A DNA stretch of 5,408 bases from Pseudomonadota bacterium. Its GTDB lineage: Bacteria > Pseudomonadota > Alphaproteobacteria > Acetobacterales > Acetobacteraceae. Shown piece after piece: positions 1 through 5,408 of this stretch. Below the pieces are notes generated by a model. That model did not search any database. It had not been told where the DNA came from and was given only the letters and a program-made list of their open reading frames with translations. The stretch is from contig JAKBCD010000172.1 of the NCBI GenBank assembly GCA_021808205.1, positions 1 to 5,408 on the forward strand, given 5' to 3'. A program made the position numbers and the translations under genes. Every line of letters begins with the position of its first letter. Position 1 is the first letter of the stretch.

Positions 1-63
1 ACTGGAAAGCGCCGCGTAGCAGAGCCGGGCGCGGCTCGCAAGTCATGGCTGATAATTTCGCGG

Positions 64-603
64 TTATACGGCGCCGGGTTTGCCAAACCTGGCGGCCAGG
101 GCGGCAAACGGGTTGGCGTTGTCGTCTGTTGCCGTATCCGGCAAGGCGGCGGCGGGTTTACGCGGGTAAGGGTCCAATGTCAGCGCAAGCTGTTCCGCGA
201 GCGCCGCGCCAAGGTCTATGGTGTCGTTCGCATAGGGTATCTCATCCGGCGAATCGAGTGCATCCGGTGTCAGATCTTCTTCCAAAGTGTCGTCGCCCAA
301 GGGCTGGCGCATCGCGGCCTCGGGCACGAAGCGCAGGGCAGCCATATCCTGAATCGTGGCCTCGAACGGCTCAAGCGTGACAACACAAATCTGGGTAACG
401 GTGGCGTGCATCGCCAGTGCGGCGGTGATGGTGCCCGAACGCTCATGCTGAAGCGTAAAGCGTCCCTCCAGCCGGGAAATTGTCGGCAGGCCAAAACGCA
501 CCGCCAGCGCCGCGCGCTGCGCTGCATCCGCGATGACGGTGAATATCTGGCTTTGATCCTTGATCTGTGCCGCTTTGACCGGGTAGCTGAGTTCTTCCTG
601 CAT
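64..603 (-). CDS. yceD: DUF177/YceD family protein, probable 23S rRNA accumulation protein
   Basis: This is a 179-residue protein, close to the usual size of about 170-190 for the DUF177 (YceD) family. In E. coli YceD is linked to accumulation of 23S rRNA, and the gene normally lies just upstream of rpmF/plsX/fabH. The sequence shows the alphaproteobacterial form of the family signature: a CVVTLEP stretch at residues 73-79 in place of the two-cysteine CxxC form, an acidic linker at about 103-122, and the C-terminal block DLGAALAEQLALTLDPYPRK at 130-149. The tail NPFAALAARFG (164-174) is also typical. The ATG at 601-603 is the first possible start because an in-frame TGA directly precedes it. 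No well-placed Shine-Dalgarno is seen; an AAGG lies 14 bases upstream, and a -10-like box is placed for a leaderless message. The gene reads towards the left edge, where plsX would be expected in related genomes, but that is outside the window. The molecular role is family-based inference. Confidence 0.9.
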   Translation of the reverse strand: MQEELSYPVKAAQIKDQSQIFTVIADAAQRAALAVRFGLPTISRLEGRFTLQHERSGTITAALAMHATVTQICVVTLEPFEATIQDMAALRFVPEAAMRQPLGDDTLEEDLTPDALDSPDEIPYANDTIDLGAALAEQLALTLDPYPRKPAAALPDTATDDNANPFAALAARFGKPGAV

Positions 604-609
604 TCATGT

Positions 610-638
610 AATATAGACCTTGCGCATTGACACGTAAG
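610..638 (-). promoter_or_regulatory. Candidate yceD promoter, leaderless geometry
   Basis: Read on the minus strand, 615-610 gives TATATT, a 5/6 match to the -10 consensus, followed by exactly six bases and then the yceD ATG. Transcription would therefore begin at or next to the A of the start codon. The -35 candidate 17 bases upstream is CTTACG (638-633), which is weak. The absence of a properly spaced Shine-Dalgarno fits a leaderless message. This is a pattern reading only. Confidence 0.35.
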
Positions 639-699
639 CCCCTGCCGTGAGACCCAAAGGCGGGAGAGGCCGCCCGGGTGCGGTGTCTCTCGTAAGCTT

Positions 700-704
700 A
701 AGGA
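700..704 (+). promoter_or_regulatory. Ribosome binding site of bamE
   Basis: AAGGA lies 7 bases before the GTG at 712. This spacing decides the start in favour of the GTG and away from the TTG at 705, which opens a different, unsupported frame. Confidence 0.65.
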
Positions 705-711
705 TTGAAGC

Positions 712-1242
712 GTGCCCTTGACCAAGCTGCCCCAAAGCCTGCTGTTAACCGCTCTGCTGGGCGTTTCTGGTTGCGCCGTGTTCTCAGACGCGCCGCATTA
801 CCGTGGCATTGCGGTTACGCAGAACGAGCTTTCGCAGCTTACGCCCGGCGTTTCGCAGCAGGCCGATGTGCAGGCCCTGCTGGGGCCACCCACCTTTATT
901 GAGCAATACGACCCAAACAACTGGGTTTATGTTTCTCAGGTTACCAAAATGCGCATCGCCCGCACCGAAGGGGTGGAGCACCAGGCTGTTGTGGTCGTGA
1001 CCTTTAATAATGATGGCTCTTTCAAATCTGCGACCCGCAAAACACTGAAAGACGCCGTGCCCGTTGCCATGGACAGCAAGCAGACACCCGTGCCCGGCGG
1101 TACCGCGGGGTTCATCCAGCAGCTCGTGGGTGGCGTTGGCAGCTACAGCCCATTGGGCAACGCAGCCGATACCTCGGGCGCCAACGGCGCTGGGGCGCTG
1201 GGCGGCAACGGCGCGTCCAGCGGCCTCGGCAGCGGTTTTTAG
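712..1242 (+). CDS. bamE: Outer membrane protein assembly factor BamE (SmpA/OmlA), lipoprotein
   Basis: BamE is a small lipoprotein of the BAM complex, which folds beta-barrel proteins into the outer membrane. The GTG start gives a lipoprotein signal peptide: a short N-terminus with Lys5, a hydrophobic core LLLTALLGVSG (10-20), and a lipobox V-S-G-C with Cys21 as the lipidated residue. Ala22 at +2 is compatible with outer-membrane sorting. The family core follows: YRGIAVTQNELSQLTPGVS (30-48), DVQALLGPPT (52-61) and a DPNNWVYVS strand (67-75), then VVVVTFNNDGSF (93-104). The E. coli protein has 113 residues; this one has 176 because of a Gly/Ala/Ser-rich, low-complexity tail from about 125 to the end. 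It is the first gene of a probable three-gene operon, and only 4 bases separate it from the next start. No frameshift is seen. The assignment is firm; the role of the tail is unknown. Confidence 0.92.
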   Translation: MPLTKLPQSLLLTALLGVSGCAVFSDAPHYRGIAVTQNELSQLTPGVSQQADVQALLGPPTFIEQYDPNNWVYVSQVTKMRIARTEGVEHQAVVVVTFNNDGSFKSATRKTLKDAVPVAMDSKQTPVPGGTAGFIQQLVGGVGSYSPLGNAADTSGANGAGALGGNGASSGLGSGF

Positions 1243-1246
1243 GCCG

Positions 1247-2827
1247 GTGCGCCGGCGGCCAGCTCTGCTTGGCGCCCTTGCCGCACTTTCGGCCACGGCA
1301 GCGCGTGCGCAAAGCGTGCTTGGCGCACCAGCACTCCCGTTGCCGCAAAATTTTCAGACGCCAGCCCTGGATGACAAGATCGGCCCGGGGTTTTCCCGCA
1401 TTGTCATTGCCCGCTGGGGTGATTTGCTCCAGCCGGACGCACCAGCTTTTAACCCGGCGGCGCTGACGCCCGCCCAAGCCAATGACCAGTTTCCTTACGA
1501 TGCGGTGATCGCGGCGTTGGTTGCACCGCCGCTGGCGCAGGACGGTATTCCGCGCCTCGTGCTGGTGACTGCCAACCCCACCGCGCCCGCGCGAATGCTT
1601 TTCGCGGATGGCGGGGATGATCCTGAAGTGGCCGGGCGCGAGCAAGGCGTTACGGTGGTCAATCTGGAATATCTCGGCGGGCGCTGGGTAACGGTGGTGG
1701 GCGGCTACCAAACCCGCCGCCTTTCAGATGGCACGCTCTGCCAAATCTCTGGCCCGGCCGTGGCGCAAATAGGTGCTACCGCCCAGGGTGTTCTGGCGGT
1801 GAATGGCGGCAGCACCTCGCCCTGGGGCAATGTGCTGTTGGCTGAAGGCGATGCCGGGCCGTGGCTTACGCGGTTGGCGGGGCTTGGCCTTGGTTACAAC
1901 AACCCGGCAGATGCGGCGCATTATGGCTGGGTTGTGGAGTTCGATCCACTCGACCCACTTTCTCTGCCTGTGAAACGCACGGCACTTGGGCGGATTGCCC
2001 GGGCCGGAGTGTTAGCCACCACCACCAAGGACGGCCGCCCCGTCGTATTCTTCACGCAAGACGCGGCGGTGGGAATGCTGTTCCGGTTTGTGGCGGCGAC
2101 GAACGCAACAGACGGCACGGCGCTGGATTCAGGCACCCTCTGCGTGGCGGTTTTGGGCGGGGATGGGATAGATTGGGTGGATCTGCCGGACGACGTGCCC
2201 TCGCTTGCGGGGTTGGCGAATACCGGCATCACCGCCGGGGGCGAAGGTTTTGACGCACCCGGAGGACTGGCGATGAGCGCCGATGGCGCCATGCTGTACC
2301 TGGCCTGCGCGGGCAATGCGGCCCGCAGCGTTGCTGACACGCTAAACCCCGGCGGCGAGGCTGGGCATATCGTTCGCTTCACCATCCCAGGGGCAGACCC
2401 TGCCGCCCGGCATTTTCCAGCAAATATCGCACTGGTTGCGGGCAACCCGGCCAGCGATGCAGGCACACAATACGGCCCCGGCAGCCAGGCCTGGCTGCGC
2501 AAACCGCGCACACTGGCCATCGACCCCGCGGGCAATCTCTGGATCGGTACCGACCAGCGCGGCAACACCACGCAAACGGCGGATGGGCTGTTTGTCATGC
2601 AAACCACCGGCCCAGCCCAGGGAGCCGTGGCCTACGCCTATCTTGCACCAATCGGCGCGGCAGCCGGTGGCGCCGCGTTTGATGCCGCCAGTAAAACGGC
2701 GTTCGGTGCTGTGCGCCACCCCGGCGCCACGCCCGGGGCAAGCTTCGCCAACCCCGCCACACGCTGGCCAACGCTGAAGCCCAACATGCCGCCCCAGACC
2801 ACCATCATCGGGCTGGTAACGCAGTGA
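1247..2827 (+). CDS. Secreted PhoX-like (DUF839) protein with degenerate metal site
   Basis: The open frame extends further upstream into bamE, but the GTG at 1247, 4 bases after the bamE stop, gives 526 residues with a convincing export signal: RRR at 2-4, hydrophobic stretch 6-19, and a cleavage site near ARA-QS (19-23). The twin arginines suggest Tat export, as for known PhoX phosphatases. The body follows the PhoX/DUF839 beta-propeller plan: NGGSTSPWGNVLLAE (186-200), YGWVVEFDP (226-234), GRPVVFFTQD (263-272), FDAPGGLAMSADG (335-347), GNLWIGTD (429-436) and RHPG (490-493) near the C-terminus. Genuine PhoX enzymes have a Cys-Glu-Glu motif, a GRFSHE motif and a C-terminal GAE motif feeding an Fe/Ca cofactor. 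Here these read AEG (199-201), GRIARA (248-253) and GAAA (470-473). The residue comparison is from memory of the family. The fold is well supported, but PhoX-type phosphatase activity is doubtful. It may be a binding or structural propeller protein in the periplasm. Confidence 0.78.
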   Translation: MRRRPALLGALAALSATAARAQSVLGAPALPLPQNFQTPALDDKIGPGFSRIVIARWGDLLQPDAPAFNPAALTPAQANDQFPYDAVIAALVAPPLAQDGIPRLVLVTANPTAPARMLFADGGDDPEVAGREQGVTVVNLEYLGGRWVTVVGGYQTRRLSDGTLCQISGPAVAQIGATAQGVLAVNGGSTSPWGNVLLAEGDAGPWLTRLAGLGLGYNNPADAAHYGWVVEFDPLDPLSLPVKRTALGRIARAGVLATTTKDGRPVVFFTQDAAVGMLFRFVAATNATDGTALDSGTLCVAVLGGDGIDWVDLPDDVPSLAGLANTGITAGGEGFDAPGGLAMSADGAMLYLACAGNAARSVADTLNPGGEAGHIVRFTIPGADPAARHFPANIALVAGNPASDAGTQYGPGSQAWLRKPRTLAIDPAGNLWIGTDQRGNTTQTADGLFVMQTTGPAQGAVAYAYLAPIGAAAGGAAFDAASKTAFGAVRHPGATPGASFANPATRWPTLKPNMPPQTTIIGLVTQ

Positions 2828-3246
2828 TCCAGATCCTCCGGGCTGCCCGCGGCTCGGTGGAACTTGAAGCATGTTTTGCCATCCGTCTTGCGGTGTTTGT
2901 GGGTGAGCAAGGCGTGCCGGCGGAGGAAGAGATGGACGAGCTGGACGATGCAGCCCTGCACTTTCTGGCGCTATGGAATGGCGAGCCGGCGGGCACGGCC
3001 CGGGCGGTTGAGAAAGCGCCCGGATTGCAGAAAATTGGCCGGGTGGCGGTGAAGGCGGCATTCCGAAAATTTGGCATCGGCAGGATGCTGATGCAGAGGA
3101 TTGAAGCTGAGCGCCCTGGCAGTGCCTTTGTGCTGGACGCACAGACCCACGCGGCCGGGTTTTACCAGCGGCTGGGTTACGTGGCGGAAGGGCCGGAGTT
3201 TTTGGATGCGGGTATTCCGCACCGGCTTATGCGTAAATTGCCGTAA
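2824..3246 (+). CDS. GNAT family N-acetyltransferase, YjcF/ElaA-like
   Basis: This 140-residue cytoplasmic protein is one GNAT domain, which would move an acetyl group from acetyl-CoA to an amine; the substrate cannot be told. Seen in order are VFVGEQGVPAEEEMDELDDA (24-43) with HFLAL after it (46-50), the subgroup signature of YjcF-like proteins; GTAR (57-60); IGRVAV (71-76); the acetyl-CoA pyrophosphate-binding loop RKFGIG (81-86); and LDAQTHAAGFYQRLGY (104-119), holding the conserved Tyr114 and the usual last strand. It ends with AGIPHRLMRK (129-138). The GTG start overlaps the upstream stop by four bases (GTGA), so translation is probably coupled to the PhoX-like gene. The protein is complete, with length normal for the family. 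Nothing in the sequence ties its activity to BamE or to the PhoX-like protein. Confidence 0.85.
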   Translation: MIQILRAARGSVELEACFAIRLAVFVGEQGVPAEEEMDELDDAALHFLALWNGEPAGTARAVEKAPGLQKIGRVAVKAAFRKFGIGRMLMQRIEAERPGSAFVLDAQTHAAGFYQRLGYVAEGPEFLDAGIPHRLMRKLP

Positions 3247-3277
3247 CATCCGGCCGTTGAGAGCAGGAAACCCGGGT

Positions 3278-3946
3278 TTAAAAATCCAGATCCGCGTAAT
3301 GGGGTGGCGGCGCCATGCCGTTCACGCGGTCTGCCAGAACGGCACGGAAGCAAGGGCGGGACTTGATGCGCGCGTACCAGTCCTTGGCAGCGGGAGAAAC
3401 CGACCAATCGACATCGCCCATGAAATCCAGTGTGGAAAGCATGGCGGCGGCGGCGAAATCCGCAACTGAAAGGCTGCTCCCCGCCAGCCAGCGGCGGTGC
3501 TCTGCCAGCCAGCCGATATAGAGCAGGTGCTGCTTCAAATTCGCATAACCCGCGCGCAGGGCGTTGCCGTCTGGCGCGCCGAGCTTGAGCGCCTGTTTAA
3601 GATTTTTTTCCCAGTAAAGGTTGCGCACAACCTCGTCGTAAAATTTCTCGTCGAACCAGGCGACGAGGCGGCGCGTTTCCACCCGCTCAGGCTGGGAGCG
3701 GCTGAGCAGCGGCGTATCAGGGTAGGATTCTTCGAGATATTCGCAAATCACCCGCGAATCGGGGATCACCAGCCCGTTATGCTCAACCAGGGTCGGCACG
3801 GTGCAGGCCGGGTTCATCTCCAGATAGCTCGGCTGCCGGTCCCACACTTTTTCAACACGCAGCTCAAAAGGAAGACGCTTTTCAGCCAGAACCATTCGCA
3901 CCTTGCGCGAATAGGGGGAGAGCGGAAGGTGATAAAGGACTCGCAT
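3278..3946 (-). CDS. fzlA: GST-fold protein, probable FtsZ-binding division factor FzlA
   Basis: The 222 residues form a complete glutathione S-transferase fold. The thioredoxin-like N-domain starts MRVLYHLPLSPYSRKVRMVL, with Ser10-Pro11-Tyr12 at the active-site position, the cis-proline loop TVPTL (49-53) and PDSRVICEYLEE (62-73). The helical C-domain includes LAGSSLSVADFAAAAML (154-170), with its N-capping box Ser160/Asp163. The end, APPPHYADLDF (212-222), is what separates alphaproteobacterial FzlA from ordinary GSTs; in Caulobacter FzlA binds FtsZ, curves its filaments and is needed for constriction, and its extreme C-terminus matters for function. This match is from recall of the family, so a generic GST remains possible. 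The gene is convergent with the acetyltransferase gene and lies behind the gltB terminator, so it needs its own promoter. No Shine-Dalgarno precedes the ATG. Confidence 0.8.
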   Translation of the reverse strand: MRVLYHLPLSPYSRKVRMVLAEKRLPFELRVEKVWDRQPSYLEMNPACTVPTLVEHNGLVIPDSRVICEYLEESYPDTPLLSRSQPERVETRRLVAWFDEKFYDEVVRNLYWEKNLKQALKLGAPDGNALRAGYANLKQHLLYIGWLAEHRRWLAGSSLSVADFAAAAMLSTLDFMGDVDWSVSPAAKDWYARIKSRPCFRAVLADRVNGMAPPPHYADLDF

Positions 3947-3953
3947 GGCCGGG

Positions 3954-3959
3954 ATTATG
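3954..3959 (-). promoter_or_regulatory. Candidate -10 box of fzlA, leaderless geometry
   Basis: On the minus strand this reads CATAAT, a 5/6 match to the -10 consensus, with 7 bases to the ATG at 3946. Transcription would start at the ATG or one base before it. The bases between contain no purine-rich Shine-Dalgarno. No good -35 is visible; the region that would hold it is close to the arm and T-tract of the gltB terminator. Confidence 0.35.
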
Positions 3960-3979
3960 GCATTCTAAAAAGCCCGCAA

Positions 3980-4010
3980 AAAGAGGCTGCTTTTTAAAAG
4001 CAGCCTCTTT
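3980..4010 (-). terminator. Rho-independent terminator of gltB
   Basis: Two perfectly complementary 15-base arms (3980-3994 and 3996-4010) surround a single central base. The stable core is GAGGCTGC paired with GCAGCCTC, with an A/T-rich apical part that would open as the loop. On the minus strand the stem runs directly into TTTTT. It lies 17 bases after the gltB stop. On the plus strand the run after the stem is only three Ts, and no rightward gene ends nearby, so the leftward reading is preferred. Confidence 0.88.
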
Positions 4011-4027
4011 CGCAACAACCAGGCTGG

Positions 4028-5408
4028 TCAGGCGGTTTTTAGCGCGGGCGTGTCATCGAGCGCCGCGGGCAGGTATTTAATATATTCGGTTGGCACCACC
4101 TGCCAGAAATGCGGCGCCTCGCGAGTCCAATCATTCAGCAGCGTTGCGGCATAACGGCTTTCTGTCTCGGCCACGTGGCGCTCCACCAGCTCGCGCAGCA
4201 CTCCGGCCCAGTGGGCGGAATTGACGCGTTGCCAGTGCAGCGTCTCTTTGTTCAGCCGCATCTCGAATTTGTTCGCGCGGTCGTAAACAAAGGCGATGCC
4301 GCCGGTGAAGCCGGCGCCAAAATTGTCGCCCACTTCGCCCAGAATTACGACCGTGCCGCCGGTCATATATTCGCAGGCGTTGGAGCCGACACCTTCAACA
4401 ACCGCGACCGCCCCGGAATTGCGCACGGCGAAACGCTCGCCCGCCAGACCCGCCGCGAACAGGCTGCCGGCGGTGGCGCCATAGAGCACCGTGTTTCCTA
4501 TGATGGTGTTCTCGTTGGTTTTAAGCTTGGAGGACGGACCAGGGCGCACCACAATGCTGCCGCCGGAAAGCCCCTTGCCCACGTAGTCGTTGGCATCGCC
4601 AAACACTTCCAGCTTCAGCCCGTTCACCGCGAAAGCGCCCAGGCTTTGCCCGGCCGAGCCGCGCAGGCGCACGGTGACGTGATCCGGCTGGAGCTTCACC
4701 TTGCGGTACTTGGCCACAATTTGCGAGCTTAACTTGGTGCCAATGGCGCGGTGCGTGTTGCGGATGTTGTACTGCAACTGCATCTTCTCGCCGCTCTTGA
4801 AGAATGGCTCGGCGTCTTCGATCATCTGAGCGTCGAGCGTATCCGGCACCTCGTTGCGGCCCTCGCGGGTGCAGTAGCGCGCATAGGGGCCAGGATCGGC
4901 CTGGGCGAGGAGTGGATTGAGATCGAGATCGTCCAGATAATCCGCGCCACGCGAGACCTGATGCAGCAGATCCGTCCGGCCGATGATCTCATGCAGGGAG
5001 CGGAAACCGAGCGAGGCCAGAATTTCACGCACTTCCTCCGCCACGAAGGAGAACAGGTTGATCACCTTCTCAGGCGTGCCGTCGAATTTCTGGCGCAACG
5101 CCTCGTCCTGCGTGCACACGCCCACAGGGCAAGTGTTTGAATGGCACTGACGCACCATGATGCAGCCCATGGCCACGAGCGAGGCAGTGCCGATGCCGTA
5201 TTCCTCAGCGCCCAACATGGCGGCAATTACCACGTCCCGCCCGGTTTTAAGCCCGCCATCGGTGCGCAGCACCACTTGGTGGCGCAACCGGTTGAGCATG
5301 AGCACCTGATGCGCCTCGGAAAGCCCCATCTCCCACGGCATACCGGCATATTTCACCGAGCTTTGCGGAGAAGCGCCGGTGCCGCCGACATGGCCGGAGA
5401 TGAGAATC
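4028..5408 (-). CDS. gltB: Glutamate synthase large (alpha) subunit, C-terminal part, 5' end outside window
   Basis: GltB makes two glutamates from glutamine and 2-oxoglutarate with electrons passed through GltD, in the GS-GOGAT ammonium assimilation route. The frame is open to the right edge; 459 residues are visible of a protein usually near 1,500. They begin in the FMN-binding synthase domain, with ILISG, GGTGASPQSS and KYAGMPWEMGLSEAHQVL, followed by RTDGGLKTGRDV. The CIMVRQCHSNTCPVGVC stretch (5164-5114) carries the three cysteines expected to hold the 3Fe-4S cluster (fragment residues 82, 88, 93). After a linker, glycine-rich repeats such as GKGLSGGSIVV, GNTVLYGATAG and YMTGGTVVILG (about 246-377) form the right-handed beta-helix domain. 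It ends in a short tail after PTEYIKYLP. The apparent GTG start at 5354-5356 is an internal valine, not a start. The gene is intact in the part seen and closed by a strong terminator; no gltD follows it. Confidence 0.97.
   Translation of the reverse strand, partial: ILISGHVGGTGASPQSSVKYAGMPWEMGLSEAHQVLMLNRLRHQVVLRTDGGLKTGRDVVIAAMLGAEEYGIGTASLVAMGCIMVRQCHSNTCPVGVCTQDEALRQKFDGTPEKVINLFSFVAEEVREILASLGFRSLHEIIGRTDLLHQVSRGADYLDDLDLNPLLAQADPGPYARYCTREGRNEVPDTLDAQMIEDAEPFFKSGEKMQLQYNIRNTHRAIGTKLSSQIVAKYRKVKLQPDHVTVRLRGSAGQSLGAFAVNGLKLEVFGDANDYVGKGLSGGSIVVRPGPSSKLKTNENTIIGNTVLYGATAGSLFAAGLAGERFAVRNSGAVAVVEGVGSNACEYMTGGTVVILGEVGDNFGAGFTGGIAFVYDRANKFEMRLNKETLHWQRVNSAHWAGVLRELVERHVAETESRYAATLLNDWTREAPHFWQVVPTEYIKYLPAALDDTPALKTA

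Larger units (their letters stand above)
604..711. promoter_or_regulatory. Divergent intergenic region between yceD and bamE
   Basis: These 108 bases separate two head-to-head genes and must carry both promoters. On the plus strand a perfect TTGACA lies at 627-632, but the hexamer 16-18 bases downstream is a poor -10 (around 649-656), so the bamE promoter is only suggested. Further down, GGCGG (659-663) and CCGCC (670-674) flank a six-base loop and could form a small hairpin in the bamE leader. On the minus strand a -10-like box precedes yceD (separate entry). The plus -35 falls inside the minus promoter's spacer, so the two promoters would overlap. Confidence 0.45.

Noticed and set aside
22..37. 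Small hairpin (GAGCCG, four-base loop, CGGCTC) after the yceD stop.
   Set aside because: Six base pairs without a following T-tract on the minus strand; in GC-rich DNA this is expected by chance and the next gene is probably in the same operon. Nothing else is seen in 1-63.
1064..1246. Upstream extension of the PhoX-like frame into bamE, with an ATG at 1064.
   Set aside because: These 61 codons overlap the conserved bamE reading frame, have no signal or family similarity, and would bury the clear export signal that begins at 1247.
1921..2607. Long minus-strand open frame (228 codons) opposite the PhoX-like gene.
   Set aside because: Its Ser/Pro/Ala-rich composition is that of an antisense shadow, and the opposite strand encodes clear family motifs throughout.
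3268..3279. Perfect palindrome AAACCCGGGTTT at the convergent junction, a possible bidirectional terminator.
   Set aside because: With no separate loop it leaves only about four base pairs when folded, and there is no T-tract for the rightward operon; it also overlaps the fzlA stop codon.
4109..4732. Long open frame on the plus strand opposite gltB (207 codons).
   Set aside because: It mirrors the strongly conserved gltB frame, has no recognisable domain and no ribosome site; typical antisense shadow in GC-rich DNA.
5370..5408. GltB motif reads SGHVGGTGAS, whereas I recall Asp in place of Val in some homologues.
   Set aside because: I cannot verify from memory which residue is usual in alphaproteobacterial GltB, so it is not presented as a catalytic change.

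Overview
The window looks like chromosomal core sequence from a GC-rich alphaproteobacterium. The evidence is an alphaproteobacterial-type DUF177/YceD protein placed head-to-head with bamE, a GST-fold protein with the look of the alphaproteobacterial division factor FzlA, and a glutamate synthase large subunit. Rhodospirillales or Acetobacteraceae would fit, but that is inference from protein flavour only. No phage, transposon, tRNA, rRNA or CRISPR sequence is visible, and gene density is very high, with no gap longer than about 110 bases.

Layout. At the left, a yceD/DUF177 gene reads leftward (64-603). Across a 108-base divergent region (604-711), a tight rightward cluster of three genes begins. 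It contains bamE (712-1242, outer-membrane assembly lipoprotein), a Tat-exported PhoX-like beta-propeller protein (1247-2827) and a GNAT acetyltransferase (2824-3246). All three start with GTG, and they are separated by 4 bases or overlap by 4, so they are probably one translationally coupled operon. This operon converges on a leftward fzlA-like gene (3278-3946). Behind fzlA, on the same strand, lies the 3' part of gltB (4028 to beyond 5408), closed by a strong hairpin terminator (3980-4010) that separates gltB transcription from fzlA.

How the genes relate. yceD (rRNA/ribosome-linked), bamE (envelope biogenesis), fzlA (FtsZ-linked division) and gltB (ammonium assimilation) are housekeeping genes with no shared pathway. 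The unusual part is the middle gene of the bamE operon. It keeps the overall PhoX scaffold, but several positions that normally hold the Fe/Ca metal-site residues are replaced, so it is probably not a PhoX-type phosphatase. Two leftward genes (yceD and fzlA) lack a well-placed Shine-Dalgarno and have a -10-like box at the distance expected for leaderless transcripts. I see no clear new multi-gene system; the degenerate PhoX-like protein is the best candidate for follow-up.
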